Both the position numbers and the translations under genes were made by a program. Under the pieces are notes generated by a model. The model was not told where the DNA came from, made no database searches, and saw only the letters and a program-made list of their open reading frames with translations. Below are positions 1 to 10,159 of a stretch of 64,000 nucleotides of DNA, piece after piece (position 1 is the first letter of the stretch; each line of letters opens with the position of its first letter). Source of the stretch: Achromobacter denitrificans NBRC 15125 (lineage in GTDB: Bacteria > Pseudomonadota > Gammaproteobacteria > Burkholderiales > Burkholderiaceae_B); assembly GCF_001571365.1 (NCBI RefSeq), contig NZ_BCTQ01000008.1:1-64000 (forward strand), given 5' to 3'.

Positions 1-13
1 CCCCGGTGCTCAA

Positions 14-98
14 CGCGCGAAACCCATGCGGCCGTGGGCAGAGGGTGCCCGGCATAGACCTAAAACCAGTCTGCCCATGACCGCATGGGTTTCGCGCG
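14..98. repeat. 29-bp-arm inverted repeat (large hairpin)
   Basis: Arms at 14-42 and 70-98 are reverse complements at 27 of 29 positions. The outer part reads CGCGCGAAACCCATGCGG and the loop is 27 nt. It lies downstream of uppP, between genes, and has no adjoining T-run, so it is not a plain terminator. It could be a REP/MITE-like palindrome or the end of a larger element outside the window. The arms are seen directly; the role is unknown. Confidence 0.8.
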
Positions 99-148
99 AT
101 GGATGGCGGTGTTCTGGCTTAAGAACTCTCGCGCTCCACCCATCCTAC

Positions 149-170
149 GGCCCCTCGCGGGCCCCTTTTT
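149..170 (+). terminator. Probable Rho-independent terminator of a gene left of the window
   Basis: A GGCCC/GGGCC stem with a short loop is followed by CC and five T on the plus strand. uppP is transcribed the other way, so the terminator would serve a plus-strand gene whose body lies before position 1. Confidence 0.45.
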
Positions 171-186
171 CGTCGCTGCGAAGGCT

Positions 187-1050
187 TCAGCGGGTGAAGA
201 TCCAGGCCGCGACCACGGCGCCGAAGACGATGCGGTACCAGGCGAACACGCGGTACGTATGGTTGGCGACGAAACGCAGCACCGCGCGCACGACCACCAT
301 GGCGCTCAGGAACGCGGCGACGAAGCCCACCGCGATGCCGGCCAGGTCGTGCTGGGTCAGCAGCTCCATGTTCTTGTACATGTCGTAGACCGCGGCGCCC
401 AGCATGGTCGGCATGGCGAGGAAGAAGGAGAACTCGGTGGCCGTCTTGCGCTGGATGCCGGCGATCATGCCGCCAATGATGGTCGCGCCCGACCGCGAGG
501 TGCCCGGGATCATGGCCAGGCACTGCGCCACGCCCACGCCCAGCGCCTGCTTCCAGGATATCTGCTCCAGGGTCCGGGCCGTGGCGCGTTCGTCGGAGGC
601 GGTATCGTCGGCCGCGCCCGGCTGGTCGCCCGGCGTATGGTGCGTCTTGCGCTCCACGTACAGCATGATGAGGCCGCCCAGCACCAGGGTCACCACCACC
701 ACGCTGGGGTGGTAGAAGACGCTCTTGATGGACTTGATGAAGATCGCCCCGATGACGGCGGCCGGCAGGAAGGCGATGATCAGGTTGCGGGTGAAGGCGA
801 CTTCGCTGGGCACGCCGGTCAGGGTGCCGCGGACCAGCCGCAGCAGGCGCGCGCGGAAGACCCACATCACCGCGAGGATGGAGCCCAGCTGGATCACCAC
901 CTCGAAGACCTTGCCCTGGCTGGACTCGAAATTGATCCAGTCGCCCACCAGGATGAGGTGGCCGGTGCTGGAGACGGGGATGAATTCCGTCAGCCCCTCG
1001 ATGATGCCCAGGACGAAGGCCTTGATCAGGTATAGCGCGTTTTCGGTCAC
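187..1050 (-). CDS. uppP: Undecaprenyl-diphosphatase UppP (BacA)
   Basis: Integral membrane phosphatase that dephosphorylates undecaprenyl diphosphate to recycle the lipid carrier of peptidoglycan and O-antigen synthesis. The 287-residue length is normal for the family. The N-terminal glutamate-rich motif (IIEGLTEFIPVSSTGHLIL, near residues 16-34) and the PGTSRSG motif are both present, along with multiple hydrophobic helices. It ends the minus-strand pair with the upstream TerC/CBS gene, 18 bp away, so co-transcription is plausible. Confidence 0.95.
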   Translation of the reverse strand: MTENALYLIKAFVLGIIEGLTEFIPVSSTGHLILVGDWINFESSQGKVFEVVIQLGSILAVMWVFRARLLRLVRGTLTGVPSEVAFTRNLIIAFLPAAVIGAIFIKSIKSVFYHPSVVVVTLVLGGLIMLYVERKTHHTPGDQPGAADDTASDERATARTLEQISWKQALGVGVAQCLAMIPGTSRSGATIIGGMIAGIQRKTATEFSFFLAMPTMLGAAVYDMYKNMELLTQHDLAGIAVGFVAAFLSAMVVVRAVLRFVANHTYRVFAWYRIVFGAVVAAWIFTR

Positions 1051-1068
1051 GATGCGGAGTCGCTCCAG

Positions 1069-2652
1069 TTAGTCGTTGGCAAGGGAGGCGTCGTCGGCGT
1101 GCAGCTCTTGCGGCCGCTTCTCCACGCGCACCAGCGCGATGCGGCGGCCGTCCATTTCCAGGACTTCGAAGCGGAAATGGTCGTGATGGATTTCATACTC
1201 GCAGACGTCGCCCGGCTTGGGCAGGTGCCCGAAACGCGACAGCAGGTAGCCCGCCAGGGTGGAGAAGTCCTGGGCGTCGTCGACCAGGCCCTCGGTCTCC
1301 AGCACCTGCTCGACGTGATGCAGGTCGGCGGCGCCGTCGATTTTCCAGGTGTTGTCGCCGTCGGCGACGATGTCGGGGAGTTCGTCCTCGTCGGGGAATT
1401 CGCCGGCGATCGCCTCGAACACGTCGATGGGCGTCACCAGCCCCTCGATGGCGCCGAACTCGTCGGCCACCAGCACCAGCTGGCCTCGCGAGCGCTTGAG
1501 CGTATCCATCAGGCGCAGGATGCCGATGGACTCGTGCACGATGATGGGGTCGCGCAGGCGGTTGCGCCGCACCCGGCCCTCGGTGATCAGGTCGGCCACG
1601 AGATCCTTGGCGCGGCCGATGCCCAACACCTCGTCGAGCGAGCCGCGGCAGACGGGGAAGAAGCTGTGCGGCGCCTCGGTCAGCTGGGCGCGGATGGTCT
1701 CGGGATCATCGTCGATGTTGATCCAGGACACGTCCGTGCGGGGCGTCATGATGGAACGGATGGACCGTTCGGCCAGGGTCAGCACGCCGCTGACCATGTT
1801 GCGCTCTTCCACGCCGAACGCCGGGACGGACGGGCCGTCGGCGCTGGGCAGGTCGGGTTCGTCTGCCGGAGGACGCTTGCCCAGCATGCGCAGCACGGCC
1901 GAGGCGGTGCGTTCGCGCATGGGGCGGCGCGCATCCAGCTTGAGCAGATTGCGGCGCGCCACCTGGTTGAGGGCCTCGATGGCCACCGAGAAGCCGATCG
2001 CGGCGTACAGGTAGCCCTTGGGCACCTTGAAGCCGAACGCTTCTGCCAGCAGCGAAAAACCGATCATGAGCAGGAAGCCCAGGCACAGCACCACCACCGT
2101 CGGGTGGGCGTTGACGAAACGCGTCAGCGGCTTGGAGGCCAGCAGCATGATGCCGATCGCGATGATCACCGCGATCATCATGATGGCCAGGTGGTCCACC
2201 ATGCCGACGGCCGTGATGACCGAATCCAGCGAGAACACCGCGTCCAGCACCACGATCTGCGTCACGATCACCCAGAAGCTGGCGTACACCCGCGGCCCCG
2301 AGGAGCCCCCGTGCTGCGAGCCTTCGAGACGCTCGTGCAGTTCCATGGTGCCCTTGAACAGCAGGAACAGGCCGCCGATCATCAGGATCAGGTCGCGCCC
2401 GGAGAATGACAGCGGGCCGATGGAAAACAGGGGGGCGGTCAGCGTGACCAGCCATGACATGACCGACAAGAGGCCCAGGCGCATGATGAGCGCCAGGCTC
2501 AGGCCCATGATGCGCGCGCGGTCGCGTTGCGCAGGGGGGAGCTTGTCCGCCAGGATGGCGATGAAAATCAGGTTATCGATTCCCAGGACGATCTCAAGGA
2601 CGACCAGGGTAAGCAAGCCGACCCACGCGGTGGGGTCCAGCAGCCACTCCAT
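1069..2652 (-). CDS. TerC-family membrane protein with CBS pair and CorC/HlyC domain
   Basis: The protein has 527 residues. The N-terminal ~230 form a TerC-type multi-pass domain, including the [16 protein letters not shown] and [12 protein letters not shown] helices with their conserved aspartates. Then come two CBS repeats (about 290-420, with [10 protein letters not shown] and the [18 protein letters not shown] signature) and a CorC/HlyC transporter-associated domain at the C-terminus. This is the YegH/YoaE architecture; metal-ion export or tolerance is the usual inference and the substrate is not established. The start MEWLLDP fits known homologues. It lies 18 bp upstream of uppP on the same strand. 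Confidence 0.9.
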   Translation of the reverse strand: MEWLLDPTAWVGLLTLVVLEIVLGIDNLIFIAILADKLPPAQRDRARIMGLSLALIMRLGLLSVMSWLVTLTAPLFSIGPLSFSGRDLILMIGGLFLLFKGTMELHERLEGSQHGGSSGPRVYASFWVIVTQIVVLDAVFSLDSVITAVGMVDHLAIMMIAVIIAIGIMLLASKPLTRFVNAHPTVVVLCLGFLLMIGFSLLAEAFGFKVPKGYLYAAIGFSVAIEALNQVARRNLLKLDARRPMRERTASAVLRMLGKRPPADEPDLPSADGPSVPAFGVEERNMVSGVLTLAERSIRSIMTPRTDVSWINIDDDPETIRAQLTEAPHSFFPVCRGSLDEVLGIGRAKDLVADLITEGRVRRNRLRDPIIVHESIGILRLMDTLKRSRGQLVLVADEFGAIEGLVTPIDVFEAIAGEFPDEDELPDIVADGDNTWKIDGAADLHHVEQVLETEGLVDDAQDFSTLAGYLLSRFGHLPKPGDVCEYEIHHDHFRFEVLEMDGRRIALVRVEKRPQELHADDASLAND

Positions 2653-2790
2653 CAGGAGCTCCAGAAGTTACACGACCGGTAATCGTACATGGAAAATCCG
2701 TGACACGCCGGTGACGCCCCCCCTCCGTACGCCTGATGCACAGGCGATTTAGGCCGTAGGAACCAGGGGCCGGTGGGGGGTATTTTTTGT

Positions 2791-2890
2791 CGCAGGGCCG
2801 CCCCAAGACAAAAACGCCCCCTTGGGGGGCAGCAAGCAAGCGAAGCGCGCAGCGTGGGGGCCATTTTCTTTCGCAGGGCCGCCCCAAGAC
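2791..2890. repeat. Dispersed GC-rich intergenic repeat, copy 1
   Basis: About 73 bp (2791-2863) contain GGGCCGCCCCAAGACAAAAA, a CCCCC/GGGGG hairpin, and the tail GAAGCGCGCAGCGTGGGGGC. A second partial copy of the 19-nt head follows at 2872-2890. The same unit occurs in the opposite orientation at 12565-12639, and its tail is reused at 36526-36803. It sits between convergent gene ends. No coding capacity was seen. Confidence 0.8.
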
Positions 2891-2913
2891 AAAAAAAACC
2901 GGCCCTGGGCCGG
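2891..2913 (-). terminator. Rho-independent terminator of azurin
   Basis: On the minus strand a CCGGCCC/GGGCCGG hairpin is followed by eight U residues, 22 nt beyond the azurin stop codon. Confidence 0.85.
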
Positions 2914-2934
2914 TATCTGCGCGCTAGGGCGGGG

Positions 2935-3384
2935 TCAGTTGCTCAGCTTGAGCGTGCCCTTCATCATGGCCCAGTGGCCGGGGAACGAGCAGAAGTAGGC
3001 ATAGGCTTCGCCCGGGGTCAGCTTGGACACGTCGAACGTTACCGAATCCGATTCGCCGCCGCCGATGACCTTGGTGTGCGCGATGACACGGGTATCGCCC
3101 GCCTTCACGTAGTCCTGCGCCAGGCCGGCGTTCATGCCGTCAGTGGCGACGCCCTGCTTGTCGGCTTCCTTGGTCAGCACCCAGTTGTGGCCCATGGCGA
3201 CCTTGGCCATCTTGCCGACGTGCTTGAGGTGCACCGTGAACTGCTTGCAGCTTTTGTCAACGACCATTTCCTTCAGGTTGTACTGCATGGCGTCGTTGCT
3301 TTCGATGGTTGCTTCGCATTGAGCAGCCAGCACGGGCAGGCTGGCTGCGGACAGAACGATAGCTAGGGTGGCTTTTGCCAGCAT
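2935..3384 (-). CDS. azu: Azurin, periplasmic blue-copper electron carrier
   Basis: Type I copper protein that carries electrons to respiratory reductases or oxidases in the periplasm. The ATG at 3384 follows a GGAGAG ribosome site and gives 149 residues with a Sec signal ending ...LPVLA before mature [16 protein letters not shown]. An in-frame ATG at 3459 would add a non-signal extension and was rejected. Copper ligands are visible: His in MGHNW, Cys and His in CSFPGHW, and the axial Met in the following AMMKG. It is divergent from nosR across an FNR-type box, so co-induction with denitrification is likely, and it may donate electrons to this chain. Confidence 0.95.
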   Translation of the reverse strand: MLAKATLAIVLSAASLPVLAAQCEATIESNDAMQYNLKEMVVDKSCKQFTVHLKHVGKMAKVAMGHNWVLTKEADKQGVATDGMNAGLAQDYVKAGDTRVIAHTKVIGGGESDSVTFDVSKLTPGEAYAYFCSFPGHWAMMKGTLKLSN

Positions 3385-3488
3385 GGAGACTCTCCGTAAA
3401 CAGGGCGGCCATTCTTCGACTCGCGCCAGGCACATGCCTGCGTCGCTGCCGCCACGCACAAGTCTAAGACGGCGAAAAAAGCGCGCTA

Positions 3489-3502
3489 TTGACGGACATC
3501 AA
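3489..3502. promoter_or_regulatory. FNR/ANR/DNR-type box between azurin and nosR
   Basis: TTGACGGACATCAA matches the consensus TTGAT-N4-ATCAA with one substitution. The centre lies 111 bp upstream of the azurin ATG and 172 bp upstream of the nosR ATG. It probably mediates anaerobic or nitric-oxide-dependent activation of azurin, nosR or both. Confidence 0.7.
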
Positions 3503-3590
3503 TCCCACCCCGTTCAGATGCCCAAAAACAGGGGAAATCCCCATGCCGCATAGGGGTATTGGCCCATCCGGCGCACCGAAACCGTGCCCA

Positions 3591-3632
3591 TTGACAAACC
3601 GCAATACGAAGGGTCTTCCATCTTCGTAGGAT
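3591..3632 (+). promoter_or_regulatory. Candidate nosR promoter: degenerate FNR-type site plus -10
   Basis: TTGACAAACCGCAA (3591-3604) keeps one good FNR half-site. TAGGAT at 3627-3632 can be a -10. A start point near 3639 would put the site centre at -41.5, the classic class II activator position, with a leader of about 29 nt before the nosR ATG. The spacing is seen; use of the site is inferred. Confidence 0.45.
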
Positions 3633-3667
3633 GCCTGCAAACAATTGCAAACAAGTAGAGTTCGAGC

Positions 3668-5926
3668 ATGCAAGGCAGCACAGCGGCGGGGCTACGGTTC
3701 ACTCGGTTCATCCAGGCGGCACTTCTCATCCTGCTGCTATTCGGAACGGCAATCGGCATCGCGCAGGCGCAGCGGCTGCCCGACTTCCTGGCCTCCACGC
3801 CGATAGGCGAACTCTTTCCCGGCGCCGACCGGGTCGACGCTCCCGCCGGCAAGCCGATGGTCGCCAAGGCCTACGCGGGCGGACGCCAGGTGGGCGTGGT
3901 GTATCTCACTTCCGACGTGGTCAACACCCGCGGCTATTCCAGCAAGCCCATCGACGTGCTGGTGGCGCTGGCGAACGACGGCCGCATCATGGGCGCCAAG
4001 CTGGTCGAACACCATGAGCCCATCGTGCTCATCGGCATTCCGCAAGCCAAGGTGGACCACTTCATCAGCGGCTACGTCGGCCTCAATTTCGTCGACTCCC
4101 CTCCCCGCCACGGCGCGCCGCCGCCCGTGGACATCATCAGCGGGGCGACCGTCACGCTGATGGTGATCGGCGACAGCATCACGCGCTCGGCCATCGCCGT
4201 GGCGCGCGCCCATGGCATCGACAAGACGGCCGCCCCCGCGCAGCAGGCGGCGCCCGTCGCCGCGCGCGTCGTGGACGACAAACAGGACACGCCGCAGTCG
4301 TGGCAGGCCTTGCTCGACGCCGGCGCCGTGCGCAATCTGCGGCTGACGCCCGAAGACGTCGACCGCGCCTTCCGCGAATCCGGCAGGGCCGATGCCGCGG
4401 CCGGCGGCGACGGCAAGTCGGACGACGATACCTTCATCGATCTCTACGCCGCGCTCGTCAGCGTGCCCGCGATCGGCCGCAGCCTGCTCGGCGACACCGA
4501 ATGGCAGCGCCTGAAGGAAAGGCTCAAGCCCGGCCAGCAGGCCGTGCTGGTGGCGGGCAACGGCAGCTATTCCTTCAAGGGATCGGGCTACGTGCGCGGC
4601 GGCATCTTCGACCGCATCGAAGTGATCCAGGATGAAGGCAGCTTCCGTTTCCGGGACCGCAACCACCAGCGCCTGGCCGACGTCGTCGCGGAGGGCGCCC
4701 CCGCGTTCCGCGAAGTCGCGCTGTTCGTGGTGCCGGACGACGCCATCCTGGACCCGGTCGCGCCCTGGCGCCTGCAACTCATGGTGCAGCGCGTGCTCAG
4801 CGTGAAGGACAAGGCGTTCGTCACCTTCGACCTGGGCTACGACCTGCCCTCGGCCTATACCCGGCCCGCAGACGGCGCGCAGCCGCCCGCCGCGACGCCC
4901 GCGACCGCGGCCGCCAATTCCGCCCCGGCCGCCGCGCAAGCGGCCGCCGAGGAACCCGCGCCCGCGCTGTGGAAACAGATCTGGCGCGGCAAGTCCGGCC
5001 AGGTGGCCGTCCTGACGGTGGCCTTGCTGGTGCTGGTCGGCATCTTCTTCTTCCAGGACCAGCTCACCAGCCGGCCCCTGCTGCACGACCGCCTGCGGCT
5101 GGCGTTCCTGGCGTTCGCGCTGTTCTGGATCGGCTGGTACGGCCAGGCCCAGCTGTCCATCGTGAACGTGCTGACCTTCTTCTCGGCGCTGCGCAGCGAC
5201 TTCCGCTGGGAATACTTCCTGATGGATCCGCTGGTGTTCATCCTGTGGTGCGCCACCGCGATCTCGATGGTGTTCTGGAACCGCGGCGCCTTCTGCGGCT
5301 GGCTGTGCCCCTTCGGCGCCCTGCAGGAGCTGACCAACCGCGTGGCCAAGCGCCTGGGCGTGCGCCAGGTGAAGATCAGCCACGGCGTGAACCAGCGCCT
5401 GTCGACGCTGAAGTACGTGATCTTCCTGCTGCTGTTCGGCTTCTCGCTGTACGACCTGGCGCTGGCCGAACAGCTGTCCGAAATCGAACCCTTCAAGACC
5501 GCGATCATCCTGCGCTTCGTCCGCTACTGGCCCTTCGTGGTGTTCGCGGTGGCGCTGCTTGCGGCCGGCCTGTTCGTCGAACGCTTCTTCTGCCGCTATC
5601 TCTGTCCGCTGGGCGCCGCGCTGGCCATACCCGCCCGGCTGCGCATCTTCAATTGGCTGCGCCGCTACCGCGATTGCGGCAACCCCTGTCAGCGCTGCAA
5701 CCTCGAATGCCCGGTGCAGGCCATCGACCCCACCGGCGAAATCAACCCGAACGAGTGCATCCAGTGCCTGCACTGCCAGATGCTCTACCACCATGACCAG
5801 AAGTGTCCGCACCTGATCCAGAAGAAAGCCAAGCGGGAACGCCGCCGGCCCGCCGCGGAGGAACCCGTCGAGCAGCCGATCGTCATCCACCGCGCCCCGA
5901 ATCCGAACCCGCAATCCGAAGCCTGA
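3668..5926 (+). CDS. nosR: NosR, membrane flavo-iron-sulfur activator of N2O reductase
   Basis: Polytopic protein required for nosZ expression and for supplying electrons to NosZ. At 752 residues it has the family's usual length. In order: an N-terminal membrane/signal segment (about 15-33), a periplasmic FMN-binding domain with the covalent-flavin motif SGATVT (about 158-163), a transmembrane block from about 444, two CxxxCP motifs (CGWLCP near 543, CRYLCP near 641), and C-terminal ferredoxin-type cysteines ([13 protein letters not shown] and CIQCLHC, about 670-705). The flavin is attached by ApbE, encoded at the end of this cluster. It is the first gene, behind the FNR-type sites. Confidence 0.95.
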   Translation: MQGSTAAGLRFTRFIQAALLILLLFGTAIGIAQAQRLPDFLASTPIGELFPGADRVDAPAGKPMVAKAYAGGRQVGVVYLTSDVVNTRGYSSKPIDVLVALANDGRIMGAKLVEHHEPIVLIGIPQAKVDHFISGYVGLNFVDSPPRHGAPPPVDIISGATVTLMVIGDSITRSAIAVARAHGIDKTAAPAQQAAPVAARVVDDKQDTPQSWQALLDAGAVRNLRLTPEDVDRAFRESGRADAAAGGDGKSDDDTFIDLYAALVSVPAIGRSLLGDTEWQRLKERLKPGQQAVLVAGNGSYSFKGSGYVRGGIFDRIEVIQDEGSFRFRDRNHQRLADVVAEGAPAFREVALFVVPDDAILDPVAPWRLQLMVQRVLSVKDKAFVTFDLGYDLPSAYTRPADGAQPPAATPATAAANSAPAAAQAAAEEPAPALWKQIWRGKSGQVAVLTVALLVLVGIFFFQDQLTSRPLLHDRLRLAFLAFALFWIGWYGQAQLSIVNVLTFFSALRSDFRWEYFLMDPLVFILWCATAISMVFWNRGAFCGWLCPFGALQELTNRVAKRLGVRQVKISHGVNQRLSTLKYVIFLLLFGFSLYDLALAEQLSEIEPFKTAIILRFVRYWPFVVFAVALLAAGLFVERFFCRYLCPLGAALAIPARLRIFNWLRRYRDCGNPCQRCNLECPVQAIDPTGEINPNECIQCLHCQMLYHHDQKCPHLIQKKAKRERRRPAAEEPVEQPIVIHRAPNPNPQSEA

Positions 5927-6042
5927 ACCCCCATTCCCGCCCCGGGCCGTCCCGGAGCGGGAACGCCCGCGCCGCGGGCGCCGCGCCAGCGGTCATTTTT
6001 TACACCACGGCGTTCGCCGCCGTTCCTATCGAGGAGTTATCC

Positions 6043-7959
6043 ATGTCCGACAAGAATCCCGAAAAGGCTGGCCTCACCCGCCGCAGCTTCCTCGGAACCG
6101 CAGCGATCACCGGCGCGGCCGGCCTGGTCGCGGGCGCGCAGATTCCCACCGCGCACGGCAAGGACGCAAAAGCCGGCGCGAACGGCGTGCTGGGCCACGT
6201 CGGCCCCGGCGAGCTGGACGAATACTATGCCTTCAACTCCAGCGGCCAGTCGGGCGAGGTCCGCGTGCTGGGCCTGCCGTCCATGCGCGAACTGGTCCGC
6301 ATCCCGGTCTTCAACCATTGCAGCGCCACCGGCTGGGGCCGCACGAACGAAAGCCGCAAGATCCTCACCGAGGGCCTGACGCCCGAAACCCGCGAATACC
6401 TCAAGGACAAGGGCGGCGTCTTCCCGAACGGCGACGCCCACCACCCCCACCTGTCCTTCACCGACCGCACCTACGACGGCCGCTACCTGTTCATCAACGA
6501 CAAGGCCAACAACCGCGTCGCCCGCATCCGGCTGGACGTGATGAAGACGGACAAGATCACCGAGCTGCCCAACGTGTCCGGCGTGCACGGCCTGCGGCCA
6601 CAGCGCTATCCGCGCACCGGCTACGTGTTCGCCAACGGCGAGCACATCTCGCCGCTGCCCAACGACGGCAAGGTGCTCGACGATCCCAAGAAGAACTTCT
6701 TCGCCGTCTACACCGCGCTGGACGGCGACACGATGAAGGTCGCCTGGCAGGTGCTGGTCGACGGCAACCTGGACAACGGCGACGCCGACTACCAGGGCAA
6801 GTACTCCTTCTCCACCTGCTACAACTCCGAGAAGGGCGTCACGGTGGAAGAGATGTCCGCCAACGAGCAGGACTGGGTGGTGGTGTTCAACATCAAGCGC
6901 ATCGAGGAAGCCGTCAAGTCGGGCGACTACAAGATGATGGGCGGCGTGCCGGTCATCGACGGGCGCCACGGCTCCAAGTACACCCGCTACATTCCCGTGC
7001 CGAACTCGCCGCACGGCTGCAACGCCGCGCCCGACGGCATCCACGTGGTGCTCAACGGCAAGCTGTCCCCCACCGTCACGGTGCTGGACGTGCGCACGCT
7101 GGACGACCTGTTCGACGACAAGATCAAGCCGCGCGACTGCGTGGTGGCCGAGCCGCAGCTGGGCCTGGGGCCCCTGCACACGGCCTTCGACGGGCGCGGC
7201 AACGCCTACACCACGCTGTTCATCGACAGCCAGATGGTGAAGTGGAACATCGACAAGGCCAAGCGCGCCTACAAGGGCGAGAAGGTCGATCCCATCATCC
7301 AGAAGCTGGACGTGCACTACCAGCCCGGCCACAACCACACCACCATGGGCGAAACCCGCGAGGCCGACGGCAAGTGGCTGGTGTCGCTGAACAAGTTCTC
7401 GAAGGACCGCTTCCTGAACGTCGGCCCGCTCAAGCCCGAGAACGATCAGCTGATCGACATCTCCGGCGACGAGATGAAGCTGGTGCATGACGGCCCCAGC
7501 TTCGCCGAACCGCACGACATGTGCCTGGTGCACCGCTCCAAGGTCCACCCGCTGAGCGTCTGGAAGCGCGACGACCCCATGTGGGAAGAAGCCCGCCAGA
7601 TGGCCAAGAAGGACGGCGTGTCGCTCGACGACGCGGCCAAGGTCGTGCGCGACGGCAACAAGGTGCGCGTGTACATGATGGCGGTCGCGCCGATGTTCAG
7701 CCTCAAGAAGTTCGAGGTCAACCAGGGCGACGAAGTCACCGTGGTGGTGACGAACATGGAAGTGATCGAGGACTTGACGCACGGCTTCACGCTCGAAGGC
7801 CACGGCATCGCCATGGAAATCGGGCCCCAGGCCACCTCGTCGGTCACCTTCAAGGCGGACCGGCCGGGCGTGTACTGGTACTACTGCCAGTGGTTCTGCC
7901 ATGCGCTGCACATGGAAATGTCCGGCCAGATGATCGTCCACCCGAAGAAGACCGCGTAG
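6043..7959 (+). CDS. nosZ: NosZ, nitrous oxide reductase
   Basis: Periplasmic multicopper enzyme reducing N2O to N2. The ATG at 6043 follows GAGGAG and yields 638 residues; a longer in-frame opening upstream lacks a signal and was rejected. The N-terminus carries a Tat signal ([11 protein letters not shown]), typical of clade I NosZ. CuZ-site histidines appear in DAHHPH and in AEPHD. The C-terminal cupredoxin domain has the CuA motif [12 protein letters not shown]. All expected ligand motifs are present, so the enzyme looks functional. It lies 116 bp after nosR and 5 bp before nosD. Confidence 0.97.
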   Translation: MSDKNPEKAGLTRRSFLGTAAITGAAGLVAGAQIPTAHGKDAKAGANGVLGHVGPGELDEYYAFNSSGQSGEVRVLGLPSMRELVRIPVFNHCSATGWGRTNESRKILTEGLTPETREYLKDKGGVFPNGDAHHPHLSFTDRTYDGRYLFINDKANNRVARIRLDVMKTDKITELPNVSGVHGLRPQRYPRTGYVFANGEHISPLPNDGKVLDDPKKNFFAVYTALDGDTMKVAWQVLVDGNLDNGDADYQGKYSFSTCYNSEKGVTVEEMSANEQDWVVVFNIKRIEEAVKSGDYKMMGGVPVIDGRHGSKYTRYIPVPNSPHGCNAAPDGIHVVLNGKLSPTVTVLDVRTLDDLFDDKIKPRDCVVAEPQLGLGPLHTAFDGRGNAYTTLFIDSQMVKWNIDKAKRAYKGEKVDPIIQKLDVHYQPGHNHTTMGETREADGKWLVSLNKFSKDRFLNVGPLKPENDQLIDISGDEMKLVHDGPSFAEPHDMCLVHRSKVHPLSVWKRDDPMWEEARQMAKKDGVSLDDAAKVVRDGNKVRVYMMAVAPMFSLKKFEVNQGDEVTVVVTNMEVIEDLTHGFTLEGHGIAMEIGPQATSSVTFKADRPGVYWYYCQWFCHALHMEMSGQMIVHPKKTA

Positions 7960-7964
7960 CGTCC

Positions 7965-9263
7965 ATGAGGCTCATCGCAATGCTGACGAGCGGCGGCCGG
8001 GGGGCCGCCCGCGCCGCGCTGGCGGCCTTTGCCCTGGCGCTGTCCGGCGCCGCGGTGGCGGCCGTGCACGCGGTCGCGCCCGGCGCCGACCTCGCGCAGG
8101 CCATCGCGGCCGCCGAGGCCGGCGACGTGCTCAAGCTGGCCCCGGGCACCTACGCCGGCGGCATCGTCATCGACAAGCCGCTGACGCTGGAAGGCCCGGA
8201 GGACCGCTCGGCCGTCATCGCGGGCACGCGCCAGGGCCGCACCGTCTGGGTCAAGGCCGCGGACGTGTCCCTGCGCAGCCTGACCGTCACCCGTTCCGGC
8301 CTGAGCCTGTCAGAGATGGACGCGGGCATCTTCCTGGACCGCGAGGCGCATCGCGCGCGGGTCGAGGGCAACGACATCCTGGACAACCTCGTGGGCGTCC
8401 ACGTCTGGGGCCCCTCGGACGCGCTGGTGCGCGGCAACCGCATCGTGGGCAACAAGGAGCTCAGGGTGGCCGAGCGCGGCAACGGCGTCACGTTGTGGAA
8501 CACCCCGGGCACCCGGATCCTCGACAACGACATCTCTGCCGGCCGCGACGGGATCTTCGTCAATACCAGCAAGCAGAACACCTTCAACGACAACCGTTTC
8601 CACGACCTGCGCTACGCGGTGCACTACATGTACACCAACGACAGCGAGATCAGCGGCAACGTCGCGACCGGCACCGACGTGGCCTACGCCATCATGTATT
8701 CGCACCGGCTCATCGTCCGCGGCAACGTGGCGCTGGACAGCCGCGAGCAAGGCCTGATGCTGAACTACGCCAACCATTCCCGCATCACGGACAACTCGGT
8801 GGACCGCGCGGGGAAATGCGTGTTCATCTACAACGCGAACCGCAACGTCTTCCAGGACAACCGGTTCGCCAACTGCGAGATCGGCGTGCATTTCACGGCC
8901 GGCTCGGAAGGCAACCAGATCGCCGGCAATGCCTTCATCAACAACCGCAACCAGGTGAAGTACGTCGGCACCCGGACGCTGGACTGGTCGGTGGACGGCC
9001 GCGGCAACTATTGGAGCGACAACACCGCCTTCGACCTGGACGGCGACGGCATCGCCGACACCGCCTACCGGCCGAACGACGTGGTCGACCAGCTGCTGTG
9101 GCGCGCGCCCGCCGCGCGCATCCTGCTCAACAGCCCGTCCATCACCATCGTGCGCTGGGCGCAATCGCAGTTCCCCGCCATCCTGCCCGGCGGCGTGATC
9201 GACAGCGCCCCGCTCATGCAGCCGCCGCAACCGGCCGCCGACCGCCCCAAGGAGTCCCCATGA
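7965..9263 (+). CDS. nosD: NosD, periplasmic beta-helix maturation protein
   Basis: The protein has 432 residues: a Sec signal (about 1-35) and then a repeat-rich right-handed parallel beta-helix of the CASH/NosD type, with recurring GN-x-I and DN motifs. NosD works with the NosFY ABC transporter in assembling the CuZ copper-sulfide cluster of NosZ. The ATG at 7965 lies 5 bp after the nosZ stop. The stop overlaps the nosF start (ATGA), so translation is coupled. Confidence 0.95.
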   Translation: MRLIAMLTSGGRGAARAALAAFALALSGAAVAAVHAVAPGADLAQAIAAAEAGDVLKLAPGTYAGGIVIDKPLTLEGPEDRSAVIAGTRQGRTVWVKAADVSLRSLTVTRSGLSLSEMDAGIFLDREAHRARVEGNDILDNLVGVHVWGPSDALVRGNRIVGNKELRVAERGNGVTLWNTPGTRILDNDISAGRDGIFVNTSKQNTFNDNRFHDLRYAVHYMYTNDSEISGNVATGTDVAYAIMYSHRLIVRGNVALDSREQGLMLNYANHSRITDNSVDRAGKCVFIYNANRNVFQDNRFANCEIGVHFTAGSEGNQIAGNAFINNRNQVKYVGTRTLDWSVDGRGNYWSDNTAFDLDGDGIADTAYRPNDVVDQLLWRAPAARILLNSPSITIVRWAQSQFPAILPGGVIDSAPLMQPPQPAADRPKESP

Positions 9264-10159
9264 ACACCGACCTTGTGACGCTGTCCGGCGTCAGCAAGCA
9301 CTATGGCGCGCAACATGCCGTCGACGGCCTGGAGTTGCAGCTGCGCGAAGGCGAATGCGTCGCCCTGGCCGGCCACAACGGCGCCGGCAAGAGCACGCTG
9401 ATCAAGCTCATCCTGGGCCTGATCCGCCCCACCCGCGGCCGCGTCGCGCTGTTCGGGCACGACGCCCACAGCCCCGCCGCGGCGCGGATGCGCAACCGCA
9501 TCGGCTACCTGCCCGAAACCGTCGCGCTGCATCCGTCCATGACCGGCGAGGAAACGCTGGCCTTCTACGCCCGGCTCAAGCGCCAGCCCCTGTCCGGCAA
9601 TCCCGCGCTGCTGGAGAAAGTGGGCATCGCCGGCGCCGCCCGCCGGCGCGTGGGCGGTTATTCCAAGGGCATGCGCCAGCGCCTGGCGCTGGCCCAGGCG
9701 CTGCTGGGCGAACCGCGGGTCCTGCTGTTCGACGAACCCACCACGGGGCTGGATCCCGCCTCGCGCCTGATGTTCTACGACATCGTGCACGAACTGCGCG
9801 CCTCCGGCGCCACCATCCTGCTGAGCACGCATGCCCTGTCGGAACTGGCCGGCCACGCCGACCGCATCGTGGTCATGAAGGCCGGCAGGAAGATCGCGGA
9901 CGGGGCCATGTCGGCGCTGCGGCGCTCCACCGGCCTGCCGATCCGCATCCGCCTCACGCTGGCCAGCGCCGACACGCCGCCGCCCGGCGCCTGGCGCCGC
10001 ATCGAGGCGGGCCGGTACGAACTGGCCTGCCAGGAGCACGACAAGATCGCGGCGATCCGAAGCATCGGCGCCATCTCGTCCGACATCCACGACCTGGACA
10101 TCCAGGTGCCGGGTCTGGACGACATCTATGCACATCTGCTTGAACGGGAAGACGTATGA
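9260..10159 (+). CDS. nosF: NosF, ABC transporter ATPase for NosZ maturation
   Basis: Cytoplasmic ATPase of the NosDFY complex, 299 residues. It shows Walker A GHNGAGKST (about 39-47), an ABC signature as the variant YSKGMRQ, and Walker B VLLFDEPTTGLD. The start overlaps the nosD stop by 4 nt and the stop overlaps the nosY start by 4 nt. Confidence 0.96.
   Translation: MNTDLVTLSGVSKHYGAQHAVDGLELQLREGECVALAGHNGAGKSTLIKLILGLIRPTRGRVALFGHDAHSPAAARMRNRIGYLPETVALHPSMTGEETLAFYARLKRQPLSGNPALLEKVGIAGAARRRVGGYSKGMRQRLALAQALLGEPRVLLFDEPTTGLDPASRLMFYDIVHELRASGATILLSTHALSELAGHADRIVVMKAGRKIADGAMSALRRSTGLPIRIRLTLASADTPPPGAWRRIEAGRYELACQEHDKIAAIRSIGAISSDIHDLDIQVPGLDDIYAHLLEREDV

Noticed and set aside
3737-5914. 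725-codon open frame opposite nosR
   Set aside because: Shadow of nosR; no recognisable protein features.
5803-6042. N-terminal extension of nosZ
   Set aside because: The frame is open but would bury the Tat signal. The ATG at 6043 has a strong GAGGAG.
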